Shown here: piece by piece, positions 7,109-15,454 of the stretch | Layout of the letters: each line of letters begins with the position of its first letter | How positions within the stretch are numbered: the stretch's first letter is position 1 | Source of the DNA: CAYVIB01 sp964451365 | Lineage (GTDB): Bacteria; Pseudomonadota; Gammaproteobacteria; Pseudomonadales; Cellvibrionaceae | DNA: 51,220 bases | Reading direction: 5' to 3' | Assembly (NCBI GenBank): GCA_964451365.1 | Contig: CAYVIB010000036.1 | Coordinates: 1 to 51,220 of the forward strand | Notes under the pieces: model-generated | The model's database searches: none | What the model was told of the DNA's origin: nothing | The model's input: the letters and a program-made list of their open reading frames with translations, nothing else | Position numbers and translations under genes: made by a program

Positions 7109-9759
7109 GCGCTTTTCTTCTCCATCATTTCCAGGGCTTCAAAAAGGTCGGGCATGCTCATGTCACGCTCAGCGGCGGCGCAGTAGCCGGCACCGTCCAT
7201 AAAGTAAGGCGGGGACAATTCGCACGCGCGTCCACGGCGACCCATGCGGATTGCGCGCTCCACGGTAGTAAAAAGCCCGCCAAATGGATCGTAAAGTTCT
7301 TCCCCCGGCATGCTGTATTGCTCGATGCAGCGCTCGACGATATCGAACGGTAAAGGGCAGAGATGTTGCTCTTTCCCTTTGCTGCCTTGCTCGGTATTTA
7401 GCGATAGCATGCGCACAACATCGGCCCATACATCGGGGTGCCATGACTGGGGTTGCAGTAACATAAACGTTGTGGGAAGCCAGCCGGATTTGTCGACCGC
7501 TTCGGCGATCTTCACCTCATGCCGGAAGTCGTAAACGTTTTCGAGACTGTGCTTTTTGTACATCTGGAAAATCGCGGCTTGATCCAGCCCCTCGAGTTCT
7601 TCCGGTTGCAATAATCGGTTTCCGCTGGAGCGCATATAGCCATGAGCATCAAATTGCCACCGGCCGCGGCTGTAACCATCACCGGGAATTTCCCGCTTTT
7701 TCTTTGCGAGCTCGTCACTCCACGGAACGCGATTGCCATCATCATCGATACAATCCGGCTTGTGTTTTACGACCGGAACATCGGCATAGCCGTTGGTGGG
7801 ATCGCTCGGCGGCTTGCGAAAGACCAGCAGATATTCCGGCGTGCCGGCGCCCATGCGTGAACCATCTTTGCATTGCTCGGTCCACCCGAGTCTGTAGGTT
7901 TGGTTATTTTCCCGCACAACGTCGGTCACAATAGTTTTGCGTGCGAGGCATGCGAATCCATGTTTCTCGAAATTGCGTCGGGTGTCGTCACTGAATGACG
8001 ATATCGTTTGAAATCCATAGCCGTTGATGCCGCCGGGGATAATCCGATCTTTAACATGGATTGCCGCCACTCGGCCCGGTTTCAGAACGCGCAACAACTC
8101 CGGAATTAAATAATCCATCTGCGCCCAGAAATGCGCGTCATCGTCGGTGTGGCCCATATCGGCGTAGTTGGGCGAGTACTCGTATTGCGTGGCAAACGGT
8201 ATTGAGGTGACGATCAGGTCAATACTGTTTGTGTCCATTAGACGCGTTTCCAGCACGCAGTCATTGTTCACCACGATGTAATTCTTGCCTTTGGCCTCGA
8301 CGCGCTCCACACCCATTGCGCGGGACAATGTGCTCAGCTGGTCGGCGTGTGCCAAACCATATTCACGGATAATTGAAGACATGCGTTTTACCATCTCGTT
8401 GTGTTGTCGCCACTTGCGTTCGAGGTTTTGCCGGATTGGACGCTCGGCCTCGGTGTAAATCAGGTCCAGGCGCACGCGGTGCGTTTGCCCGAACCGGTGG
8501 ACGCGGTGAACGCCCTGAATGAAATCGTTAAATTTGTGGCCTATGCCGAGGTATATTTCCCACCAGCAATGCTTCTGCAGGTTGCAGCCGCTGCCGAGCA
8601 TCACCGGCTTTGCCGCGAGTTCCTGAATTTTCCCGTTGCTGAAATCGATGATTGCCTGATATCGATCATCCAGTTCTTGCGAACCGTAGACCGACACAGA
8701 AGATGGGATCGCGCTTTCAATTGCGTGCCGCTCGGCTTCAAGGTCGTGCCAGATAATGCGATGCGCGTCCGGGTCCTCTTCGCGTATCTCCATCAGCTTC
8801 TCAATGCGCGCCGGCAGGCTGTTGCGTTTCTCCCGGGCTGCATCCTGAATGCTGACCGTTGTATTGGAAAACAATCTTCCTTGCCCGTCCTTTTCGGTAC
8901 CGGCCTGGCTGTGGTCACTGGGGATTTCGTGCCAGCGGATATCGAGTTCCGGCAGTTCATAACCCTCGTCGGAATGCTCCGGGCCCAGGTCGGACGGCCG
9001 CTGAATGAACAGCGCCCAGGATGCCACCCAGTGCCAGAATTCTTCCTCCTTGTGTGGGAGTAGCGTTAACTGATCCGCTTTTTCGCTATTGCGCTTAAAA
9101 AACCGAGTCTTTGCCGCCGGCACATCCATAATTCCCAAAAACGCCGCATAGGCCAGCAGCTCGATATAATCATTGGGAGAGGGCGTGGCCGTGGCAACAA
9201 ACCGGAACTGGATGCCGTCAGTCTTTACGCGCTGTGATTTATCCCGGCGATCATCACCGGCAAACAGCGCCATAAATTCACGGAACGTTTTTGTGCCGCC
9301 AAATCCGCGCAGCACTGCCGCCTCATCGAGACTTGTTGCGCCAAACTCGCGAGGGTCCAGTTTTCCATCGCGCACGGTCTCGTAGTTCGTGAGATAAACG
9401 CCGGTCGGTCCGGCCTCTTCAATCCGGCGGATAAATTTGGGTGGTTCCGCCCATCCGAGAATTTCAACCGCATCGCGCTGGAATTCAGGAACAACGTTCA
9501 GCGGCAGGGTGATCAGACCGCGGTCGTTGATGTGTTCAGCGGCAAGCCTGACGGTCTCCAGCTGGATCGTGGTCTTACCCAGCCCGAACGATGCGAACAA
9601 CGCTCTACGCCCACCACGCAACAACCAGGGCACGATCGCGCGGCAGTGCGGCTTCAGTCTCGGGTTAACCTGGTCGATATCGATATCGAAACCGTCAGAG
9701 CTGGGCGCGCAGATTTTCCGCCGCAGGAATTCTTCATATGGCAGTTGTGGTGCAGTCAT
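7105..9759 (-). CDS. SNF2-like helicase fused to a DNA N6/N4 methyltransferase
   Basis: An 884-residue two-part enzyme. The N-terminal half is a superfamily 2 helicase: Walker A ASFGLGKTT (about 57-64), DEAA as motif II (about 145), VATATPSP as motif III (about 188-195) and HRVHRFGQ as motif VI (about 418-425). The C-terminal half is an amino-methyltransferase with TSIPF (about 518-522, in the place of DPPY/TSPPY) and, much later, DPFGGLFTTVERAI as the SAM-binding FxGxG region, the beta-class order. It probably moves on DNA and methylates A or C for protection. The usual proline-rich PPY is altered to IPF, so activity should be tested. The start at 9759 overlaps the upstream stop. Confidence 0.9.
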   Translation of the reverse strand: MTAPQLPYEEFLRRKICAPSSDGFDIDIDQVNPRLKPHCRAIVPWLLRGGRRALFASFGLGKTTIQLETVRLAAEHINDRGLITLPLNVVPEFQRDAVEILGWAEPPKFIRRIEEAGPTGVYLTNYETVRDGKLDPREFGATSLDEAAVLRGFGGTKTFREFMALFAGDDRRDKSQRVKTDGIQFRFVATATPSPNDYIELLAYAAFLGIMDVPAAKTRFFKRNSEKADQLTLLPHKEEEFWHWVASWALFIQRPSDLGPEHSDEGYELPELDIRWHEIPSDHSQAGTEKDGQGRLFSNTTVSIQDAAREKRNSLPARIEKLMEIREEDPDAHRIIWHDLEAERHAIESAIPSSVSVYGSQELDDRYQAIIDFSNGKIQELAAKPVMLGSGCNLQKHCWWEIYLGIGHKFNDFIQGVHRVHRFGQTHRVRLDLIYTEAERPIRQNLERKWRQHNEMVKRMSSIIREYGLAHADQLSTLSRAMGVERVEAKGKNYIVVNNDCVLETRLMDTNSIDLIVTSIPFATQYEYSPNYADMGHTDDDAHFWAQMDYLIPELLRVLKPGRVAAIHVKDRIIPGGINGYGFQTISSFSDDTRRNFEKHGFACLARKTIVTDVVRENNQTYRLGWTEQCKDGSRMGAGTPEYLLVFRKPPSDPTNGYADVPVVKHKPDCIDDDGNRVPWSDELAKKKREIPGDGYSRGRWQFDAHGYMRSSGNRLLQPEELEGLDQAAIFQMYKKHSLENVYDFRHEVKIAEAVDKSGWLPTTFMLLQPQSWHPDVWADVVRMLSLNTEQGSKGKEQHLCPLPFDIVERCIEQYSMPGEELYDPFGGLFTTVERAIRMGRRGRACELSPPYFMDGAGYCAAAERDMSMPDLFEALEMMEKKSA

Positions 9760-9914
9760 TATTTGGTCACCAGTCGATACAGAACTTTCACTGGAAAAAA
9801 TATTGCGCGCAGTAGCTGGCAAGTTCCGTAGAACAGGCAAACCAGAACGATTCCTACAATCAGCATTTCAATTGAATCATCACTGCCAAAGTTATCGTCG
9901 TCATACTCATACAT
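9759..9914 (-). CDS. Small single-pass membrane protein
   Basis: A 51-residue protein with an acidic N-terminus (YEYDDDNFGSDDS) and a long hydrophobic segment (IEMLIVGIVLVCLFYGTCQLLRAIFF). The ATG has GGGAG 8 bp upstream, and the stop overlaps the next start by one base. No family recognised. Confidence 0.6.
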   Translation of the reverse strand: MYEYDDDNFGSDDSIEMLIVGIVLVCLFYGTCQLLRAIFFPVKVLYRLVTK

Positions 9915-9976
9915 GGTGGTTACTCCCAAAAATCGCGGCACTTAACGTAAACAGCTGTATCAGGGCACTGGGTTTT

Positions 9977-10063
9977 TCAGCCGTAAGCAAGCAGGCCAAA
10001 AAGTACCAACACTCCGGCAACCGCCAGCGCCTTAAGCGCCCCTCTAAACAATTTCCCAACCAT
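9977..10063 (-). CDS. Tiny membrane peptide
   Basis: A 28-residue frame that starts after AGGCAGG and encodes a basic N-terminus (MVGKLFRGALKAL) and one hydrophobic helix (AVAGVLVLFGLLAYG). The translation signal and clean membrane-peptide composition support it, but its length gives little statistical weight. It fills the otherwise empty gap between two genes of the operon. Confidence 0.4.
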   Translation of the reverse strand: MVGKLFRGALKALAVAGVLVLFGLLAYG

Positions 10064-10073
10064 ACCTGCCTCG

Positions 10074-10535
10074 CTATATCTGAATGTTGAATGTGAAGAT
10101 AAACGCATCGCCGGTTATCAACACCGCCGGCTGCACTCGATATCGTGTGTAAGCCAATTCCAGTGAAGCGGCCGGGCACCATTTTCTTTCCCACCGCCGA
10201 TATCGTGAATATCCTTTGCTGCATGTGTGGTAACCGTACGTTGCACCAGCATGGATCGCGGCGCGCACATTCGTTACTGGGTGCCATGACAGTAGCTTTT
10301 TTGTGCCGATGAACGTCTCGGCGCAATAGCTGTTTATAAACCGGCCGATGGTGTAACCCCGGGTGCTGTAGGCAACCAAATCATGACGTTCGCACAGCTC
10401 GCCAACGTTGCGGAAATGTTCGCTCCAACCGCCAATATAAATACTGTCGGCACTGGCAATGCACGGCAGGAGCAAGGAAAGTGCAAATAACCGTTTCGTC
10501 GCGCGCCACCAAAGTTGATAACCTTTTTCGCGCAT
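10074..10535 (-). CDS. Exported protein of unknown function
   Basis: A 153-residue protein with a clear signal peptide (basic start, LFALSLLLPCIASA, cleavage before DS). The mature part is rich in aromatic residues and alternating strands (SIYIGGWSEHF, GYTIGRFINSY, GATYGYHTCSKGY, PAVLITGDAFIFTFN), and it ends in a beta-strand as outer-membrane barrels do. Similar short IGGWSxHF proteins occur in phages without known function. It overlaps the upstream gene by about 200 bp in another frame, which is unusual. An early phage protein in the periplasm or outer membrane could block superinfection. Confidence 0.65.
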   Translation of the reverse strand: MREKGYQLWWRATKRLFALSLLLPCIASADSIYIGGWSEHFRNVGELCERHDLVAYSTRGYTIGRFINSYCAETFIGTKKLLSWHPVTNVRAAIHAGATYGYHTCSKGYSRYRRWERKWCPAASLELAYTRYRVQPAVLITGDAFIFTFNIQI

Positions 10536-10837
10536 GGCTGGCACTCGCCGCCAATGGTCCGATGGTCAACCAAGCCGCACCAATCACAGCGGGCAATTTC
10601 AACAGCCCTGTAAACCTGGTTCCCGTCACGATTGCGGCCGATATGCACAACGCGATTGTCTGCGACCAGGGCGAACAACGCCTCCTCGACAACGCGGGTG
10701 TTTAACAGCATCTGCCCGGCCAGCAGTTCCGCACAAAACGGCTGTCTGCGTGCAACCATGAAATCAAAAACCCGATCCTGCATTCGTTCCCGCATTTTTT
10801 GCGCAAGTGCAGCGCTTTGTTGTTCGAATTCGTACAT
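10334..10837 (-). CDS. Winged-helix and zinc-ribbon protein
   Basis: A 167-residue frame. Residues 1-80 look like a small winged helix (two helices, LLNTRVVEEALFALVADNRVV, then the wing HIGRNRDGNQVYRAV). A zinc-ribbon follows (CDWCGLVDHRTIGGECQPC, about 84-102). Beyond about residue 110 the composition becomes poor and the frame overlaps the start of the exported protein. The true C-terminus may therefore be shorter, and a T-run at 10524-10528 could hide an indel. A DNA-binding role is likely. Confidence 0.55.
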   Translation of the reverse strand: MYEFEQQSAALAQKMRERMQDRVFDFMVARRQPFCAELLAGQMLLNTRVVEEALFALVADNRVVHIGRNRDGNQVYRAVEIARCDWCGLVDHRTIGGECQPCAKKVINFGGARRNGYLHFPCSCRALPVPTVFILAVGANISATLASCANVMIWLPTAPGVTPSAGL

Positions 10838-10867
10838 GTGACCACCTGCTGTTATTTGAACTAATGG

Positions 10868-11377
10868 TTATTCCATCGCGTGGGCGATATCGCCGTTGCG
10901 TGCGAGCTCCTGGTTTATTAATTCGATGCAGATTTCCCGGGCGCGCCGGCAATCGTATTCATCAAACCAACCAAAATGGCATTTTTCCTTTTCCAGCCCC
11001 ATTTTCCCGGCCAGCAGTTTGTATGCTTCGGAGCGGGAACGACCGAGGGTTTTCTTCATCCGGTGGAAAACGTTTTTACTGCGTGTCCTGGCTTCCCTCA
11101 GTTCCTTTTTGGCGATCGTGCCCAGCGGTATATCGGTATTCGGGTGCAGACCGACATGCGCATCGCAACTGCCGGCGCAGCGATAGGCATACGGCCAGTC
11201 ACCATAGCGCCGGCCGTAGATTAGCGAATTGTCCACCAGCTCAACTTTGCCCAGGCAGTAAGGGCACCGGGTTGGCGGTTCCATCCAGTTGCCGACCATC
11301 GCCAGCGCGCGGCGGCTGACGTGCGGAAGTGGTGCCGGGGGAATTATTTTTTCTTTGCTGTTTGATCGAGGATCCAT
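10868..11377 (-). CDS. DUF3268 family zinc-finger protein
   Basis: A 169-residue protein matching the DUF3268 pattern: CPYCLGKVELVDNSLIYGR, YAYRC...CDAHVGLHPNTDIPLGTIA, ELREARTRSKNVFHRM and, near the end, CHFGWFDEYDCRRA. The two CxxC-like pairs should hold zinc. The family is frequent in phage early regions and has no assigned activity. Its ATG lies 13 bp downstream of a strong hairpin terminator, so expression from the main operon must read through that site. Confidence 0.85.
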   Translation of the reverse strand: MDPRSNSKEKIIPPAPLPHVSRRALAMVGNWMEPPTRCPYCLGKVELVDNSLIYGRRYGDWPYAYRCAGSCDAHVGLHPNTDIPLGTIAKKELREARTRSKNVFHRMKKTLGRSRSEAYKLLAGKMGLEKEKCHFGWFDEYDCRRAREICIELINQELARNGDIAHAME

Positions 11378-11389
11378 AGCAATCTCTTT

Positions 11390-11416
11390 AAAAAAATGCC
11401 CGCCCGAAGGCGGGCC
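11390..11416 (-). terminator. Rho-independent terminator inside the leftward operon
   Basis: GCCCGCC (11398-11404), loop CGAA, GGCGGGC (11109-11115 offset, i.e. 11409-11415). On the minus strand the perfect 7-bp stem is followed by A and a run of seven T. It lies between the gene ending at 11443 and the DUF3268 start codon at 11377. Confidence 0.85.
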
Positions 11417-11442
11417 AAACGACTTACTACCCTACAAGGAAC

Positions 11443-12012
11443 TTAAGCTGCGTCGTCCTCGTACCCTTCCTTTTCGTCATCCTCGCCAGCGGCGTCAATT
11501 GCCATCTGTGCGCGTTGTTCGGGCGATGGTGGTTCGAGGGTAAGATCAACATCGGATTGCAGCAGAGAGCACAGCTTGCCCATTTCGGCCTCGGTTGGGT
11601 GGCCGTTGACGTTGAACTCAAGCTCAACGCTGCCGCCTTGTTTGCAATCGAACGCGAATTTATTTACTTCGGCGTTGATCAAGATAATGTCCTCTTTGCC
11701 GGTGACGCCGTAGGCGATCACCATGCGATAGCCGGCGCCCTCGTAATCCCATTTGATTTTTCCCATTTCAGGAAAGCGCAGCGCAGCGAGATAGTCGTCA
11801 TCATCGCTGCCCTGGTCTGCGAGGTCTTGATCTTCCTTTGCTGGCCGCTTAAACAGCAGCGGGCGCAATCCCTCATCAAATTGATTCAGAACAGTGTTGG
11901 CCAGCGTCGCGGTGAACTTCAGGCTGCACGCGAGTTTGTGATCGTCGCCGTGAAACTCGTTGCGCGGGCTGACGCTGGATAACTTGCAACTTTCTTGATC
12001 GAGTCTGAACAT
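11443..12012 (-). CDS. Hypothetical phage protein with acidic tail
   Basis: A 189-residue soluble protein. The body looks mostly beta (KLACSLKFTATLANTVLNQF, YRMVIAYGVTGKEDIILINAEVNKFAFDC, SVELEFNVNG), and the C-terminus is strongly acidic (GEDDEKEGYEDDAA). Similar proteins sit near RecT and exonuclease genes in Pseudomonas-type phages. The neighbourhood suggests a recombination or replication accessory, possibly a single-stranded-DNA-binding protein with an acidic interaction tail. It is immediately followed by a terminator. Confidence 0.65.
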   Translation of the reverse strand: MFRLDQESCKLSSVSPRNEFHGDDHKLACSLKFTATLANTVLNQFDEGLRPLLFKRPAKEDQDLADQGSDDDDYLAALRFPEMGKIKWDYEGAGYRMVIAYGVTGKEDIILINAEVNKFAFDCKQGGSVELEFNVNGHPTEAEMGKLCSLLQSDVDLTLEPPSPEQRAQMAIDAAGEDDEKEGYEDDAA

Positions 12013-12041
12013 TATTTCCGGTCTCCGGGTTTTATTGGTGG

Positions 12042-12269
12042 TTAATCTTTTGTCGAGTTCAATGGAAGATCGCCCAACTTGTCAGCCTCTCGTCCAAGCT
12101 CCTGCTGGGTTCTTGCTACCTTCACTTCAGCATAAAACGATTCGTTAATCTGGCTGGCGAGCTTTCCAACCTCGCGCGCTTTTTCAATACTGACGGTACC
12201 GTTGGCAACACCATTTATCGTTCTAGCCAAAAACTCCCGAAGGTCGCCTGTTTTTTCTATTGCTGCCAT
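12042..12269 (-). CDS. Small helical hypothetical protein
   Basis: A 75-residue protein, mostly helical and charged (LREFLARTINGVANG, VSIEKAREVGKLASQINESFYAEVKVARTQQELG). It overlaps the next upstream gene by 13 bp, so it belongs to the operon. No family recognised. Confidence 0.6.
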   Translation of the reverse strand: MAAIEKTGDLREFLARTINGVANGTVSIEKAREVGKLASQINESFYAEVKVARTQQELGREADKLGDLPLNSTKD

Positions 12270-12640
12270 ACCGAAACCCCCTCGATTTCTCTATCTATAT
12301 TTTTTGATCTGCTGATTTGTTTTGATAAATGCTTCATTTCCATCATCTCTTCGTAGCTAACAAGGTATCGTTTTCCTTGGAAAAAACACCAATAGCAATT
12401 ATTACCAACAGGTTTATATAAGTAACCCCTAATATGAGAAATTGCTTGGTGCGACCTTCTGTAGTATCTAAATATTTCCTTCTCCCTTAGCTTCCTAAAA
12501 AACACCTGCATTTCACGCATGCATTTGTCAGATGTTGTAACCGTAATCCTCTTCTTCAGAAAATATCTTCTGGCGCACTTATCCAGCCTGCTTACTATTG
12601 TTTGATTGGCTCCATACCTTGTTTCGTCTGGCATGCGCAT
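12257..12640 (-). CDS. Hypothetical basic protein, AT-rich gene
   Basis: A 127-residue basic protein (KKRITVTTSDKCMREMQVFFRKLREKEIFRYYRRSHQAISHIRGYLY). The gene is clearly more AT-rich than the exonuclease and RecT genes beside it, which suggests recent acquisition. It starts 2 bp after the exonuclease stop. The pattern of aromatic and basic residues could suit nucleic-acid binding. No family recognised. Confidence 0.55.
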   Translation of the reverse strand: MRMPDETRYGANQTIVSRLDKCARRYFLKKRITVTTSDKCMREMQVFFRKLREKEIFRYYRRSHQAISHIRGYLYKPVGNNCYWCFFQGKRYLVSYEEMMEMKHLSKQISRSKNIDREIEGVSVWQQ

Positions 12641-12642
12641 AA

Positions 12643-14379
12643 TTAGAGATTCTCAACCAGGCGAGTACCAGCATCGCGCAGATTGATTTCACACAGCCAG
12701 CCGATGACAACGCTTTCGTGCACGCGGTAGTGCTCGGCAAGTACGGCAATGATTTCGTCATCACTGGGGCGGGTTGGTTTCTGTTTTGCTGGTCCGCTAC
12801 TGGTTCCAAAAATGGATGGCTGGACCGGATCAGGTGCAGATTCTTGCGTAGCGCTGGATGGCGACGATGTGTAATAAACGGTTTTCTGTTGCTCCGCTTC
12901 CTGTTTAACCGGCTCCTGTGAGTTCGCCTGTTTTTCATTTTCCTGTTGCAGCCGCTGTTCCTCGGCCTCCTTATCCGCCGCCAGTCGCTTCTGTTCGGCT
13001 TCCTCAGCTTCGCGTGCCTTGCGGTCGGCCTCGGCCTTTTCATCGGCGATCCGCTGCGCCTCGGCCTGGATGCGCGCCTCTTCCTTCTCCTTGTGCTCGG
13101 CAATGCGCTGTTTGATGATGGGCTCGAACGCGGCTTTGTCGTAGCTCTGGACGAGCGTCTTTTTGTCCGGGAACAGGAATTCATGCTCGGACGCGAGGGA
13201 GCGCATCAGTTCCAGATTCTCTTCAATGCGAGAGGCGATGCGGTTGGCTTCGATGCGGGCGCGGGTGAATTCGTCATTAGCGGATGACTGCCACGTTGCG
13301 ACGGTGCGCTTGCCTTTCATTGCCGCATTAAAATCCGTGGCGATAGGGGGCATGTAGTCACCGCCCAGGGCTTTGTTCAGGGTGGCAATGTGGTTGTCGA
13401 ACTGCTCTTTGGCCTGCTTCGCAATCTCCAGCTTGCGGGCTTTTTTGCGCGCGTCACTGAGATTTTTCAGATTGATGCGGATCTTAGCCGACTCGGCCTT
13501 CAAGTAATCCAGGGTGCGGAACAGCTCGTCGATATCACCCATCTTGCCAAGGGCGTTGGCTTTGGATGCTTCGATTTTGGATTCAATGGATTCGCACCAC
13601 TTGATGGTTTTATCGGCTTCGGCAAAATCCTCGTCGGTCTGCAGGTCGGTGTTGATGTTGGCGAAAACATCCATCGCTACCTGCTTGTAACGATCCAGGT
13701 TGGAGGACAGGACCTTGCCACTGATTTCAATATGCAGTGCAGGTAAATCCATCGGGGCTTTTCCAACGATCTCGCCCTCGAGCACCTTAGGGTCATGATT
13801 TTCCAGGTCTTTGAGGAACAGCTTCCAACCCTCAATCAACTGGGCGCGGCGCTCCGGTACCGACTGGTAAACCATTTCGACATAGCCGGCTTCGGTACCG
13901 TCGGAGCAGGCAAAAATACAGCTGTTGGTTTCGGCCACCAGCATTTGGTGCTCCAATTGCCAGTAATATTGTGCATCGATATCGCCGGCGGATTTAACAA
14001 CCTCGAACAACTCCTGGTTGCGCTGCTTATGTTCCCAATGGTTATCCTCGGCCATTGTCAGGCCATCGAACGATGACAGGACGTTCAAGCCGGCCACAGT
14101 GTTAATGCCGGTCACCGGGAACAGGTCCTCTCCGAGTCGAGCCTCGGCAATCGGCCGCGCCAGGTCTTCAACTTCGTGCCCTTTGGCGAAGATGAATTTC
14201 TCCACCCATTCGTTAACTTCCTTTTCCTCGCCGGTCGATTTGAGGAACAACAGTTCATCCCGGGTCATGTGTGGCGAGGCACCCATGATCACGGGAGCCT
14301 CGGAAGCAACGCAGTACTTGCCGCGTATCTCTTTCCATTCTTCGCTGCCCTGGCGCAGCTCGAGGGTTTGCATGGCCAT
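12643..14379 (-). CDS. YqaJ-type (lambda exonuclease-like) recombinase nuclease
   Basis: A 578-residue protein. Residues 1-200 carry a YqaJ/lambda-exonuclease domain: RQGSEEWKEIRGKYCVASEAPVIMGAS, FAKGHEVEDLARPI, the catalytic pair FDGLTM and WEHKQ, and YYWQLEHQML. A long helical region follows (about 225-400), then a charged coiled coil (about 425-490, EARIQAEAQRIADEKAE) and a C-terminal small helical domain. It should resect double-strand ends so that the RecT protein encoded just upstream can anneal strands. It is much longer than lambda Exo (226 residues), and the extra helical part is typical of DUF1351-like extensions. AGGAG precedes the start. Confidence 0.88.
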   Translation of the reverse strand: MAMQTLELRQGSEEWKEIRGKYCVASEAPVIMGASPHMTRDELLFLKSTGEEKEVNEWVEKFIFAKGHEVEDLARPIAEARLGEDLFPVTGINTVAGLNVLSSFDGLTMAEDNHWEHKQRNQELFEVVKSAGDIDAQYYWQLEHQMLVAETNSCIFACSDGTEAGYVEMVYQSVPERRAQLIEGWKLFLKDLENHDPKVLEGEIVGKAPMDLPALHIEISGKVLSSNLDRYKQVAMDVFANINTDLQTDEDFAEADKTIKWCESIESKIEASKANALGKMGDIDELFRTLDYLKAESAKIRINLKNLSDARKKARKLEIAKQAKEQFDNHIATLNKALGGDYMPPIATDFNAAMKGKRTVATWQSSANDEFTRARIEANRIASRIEENLELMRSLASEHEFLFPDKKTLVQSYDKAAFEPIIKQRIAEHKEKEEARIQAEAQRIADEKAEADRKAREAEEAEQKRLAADKEAEEQRLQQENEKQANSQEPVKQEAEQQKTVYYTSSPSSATQESAPDPVQPSIFGTSSGPAKQKPTRPSDDEIIAVLAEHYRVHESVVIGWLCEINLRDAGTRLVENL

Positions 14380-14384
14380 TGGTT

Positions 14385-15218
14385 TTATTCTCCTGGTTTG
14401 ATGTTGTGGAGGGTGGCTTTTTGCTCATCGGACAGAACGCCTTTTGTCTCGATAGTGGCGATGATCTGGTCAACCGATTTCTTGCCCGTCTCGATCAGTT
14501 TTTGCCAGGTCGGCAGGTTTTTCTCGAACTTATCCTGCGGGTAGGTTTCCAGCGGTGCCGGTTCGGTTTTCTTTGGTGTGACATCGCGTTCGCGAGGTTC
14601 GATGGTTTCGAGTTCGTCCTCAGAGTAGATACCAAGGATTGCGCCGGGGCAGTACAGCCGGGAGAAGTTTTTAATCTGCAGGTATCCCAACTGCTGTTTT
14701 ACGTTGGTTTTCCACAGTGGCGAGTTTTTAACGGTCACGTCACTGGCGTTCAGCCACTCACCCCATGTGATTTCCTTTTCGCCTCGCAGTACTGCGCCAA
14801 CACGACAGGAAACATTCTGCCCTTCGCCCTGGAACTGATAATGGAAATGACCATCTATGGCGTTGGAGGCCTTTACGACAGCGTTGACAAGCTGCGCCTC
14901 ATAACCCAGTGCGCCGTTAACAATGTGAGTTTTTTGCGCAACCGCGAACGGATTCATTTTCCACTGCATCGCTTGCATGATTACAGCCAGACAGTCGGAC
15001 GGGTTATCGCGCAGATGCTTAGGAACCGTGGACACACCGCGCGACATAAACTCCGCCATGCGCATCATCTTGTCCATGGACTCGGTGTCCAACACCAGCG
15101 ATGTAGTGCTCGCATGATCCAATCTCAGTTCCCGGCCTTGCGGCGCGTATTCAACAACGGAATTCATAACCTCTCCTGTGTCGGTGTCGATTTCTAATTT
15201 TTCGGCGGTGTCGTTCAT
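14385..15218 (-). CDS. recT: RecT family single-strand annealing protein
   Basis: A 277-residue RecT-type annealase: MMRMAEFMSRGVSTVPKHLRDNPSDCLAVIMQAMQWKMNPFAVAQKT, INGALGYEAQLVNAVVK, SPLWKTNVKQQLGYLQIKNFSRLYCPGAILGIYSEDEL. It pairs with the exonuclease gene 6 bp downstream to form a two-gene recombination unit. The start at 15218 is chosen because GGAGATCACC directly precedes it. The C-terminal linker is proline and charge rich, then a short helical domain. Confidence 0.93.
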   Translation of the reverse strand: MNDTAEKLEIDTDTGEVMNSVVEYAPQGRELRLDHASTTSLVLDTESMDKMMRMAEFMSRGVSTVPKHLRDNPSDCLAVIMQAMQWKMNPFAVAQKTHIVNGALGYEAQLVNAVVKASNAIDGHFHYQFQGEGQNVSCRVGAVLRGEKEITWGEWLNASDVTVKNSPLWKTNVKQQLGYLQIKNFSRLYCPGAILGIYSEDELETIEPRERDVTPKKTEPAPLETYPQDKFEKNLPTWQKLIETGKKSVDQIIATIETKGVLSDEQKATLHNIKPGE

Positions 15219-15250
15219 GGTGATCTCCAAGTTAAAAATTTGCGGTGGCG

Positions 15251-15454
15251 CTAAACCCAGTCATTAACCAATTCTTTCAGCACCGCCTTGGCGGTCGGCG
15301 CAATCTTTTTTGCTGCATCGGAATGAATGCAAATTTCACCCTGGCCAAGCAAGTAGTAAAAATTGGCCAGGTGCTCCAAACGCTCGGCCACGCGCGCCTT
15401 GTTGCTCTTGGCCGGCTTCGCAATCACTTCGTTGTCGCTACACAGTTCACACAT
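15251..15454 (-). CDS. Small hypothetical protein
   Basis: A 67-residue protein with an N-terminal CELC pair and a helical body (ARVAERLEHLANFYYLLGQG, then KKIAPTAKAVLKELVNDWV). The ATG overlaps the upstream TGA (TGATG); a GTG one codon earlier is equally possible. No family recognised. Confidence 0.6.
   Translation of the reverse strand: MCELCSDNEVIAKPAKSNKARVAERLEHLANFYYLLGQGEICIHSDAAKKIAPTAKAVLKELVNDWV

Noticed and set aside
8401..9063. A 220-codon plus-strand frame inside the helicase-methyltransferase gene
   Set aside because: Opposite strand to a gene with clear motifs, no ribosome site, and no recognisable protein features.
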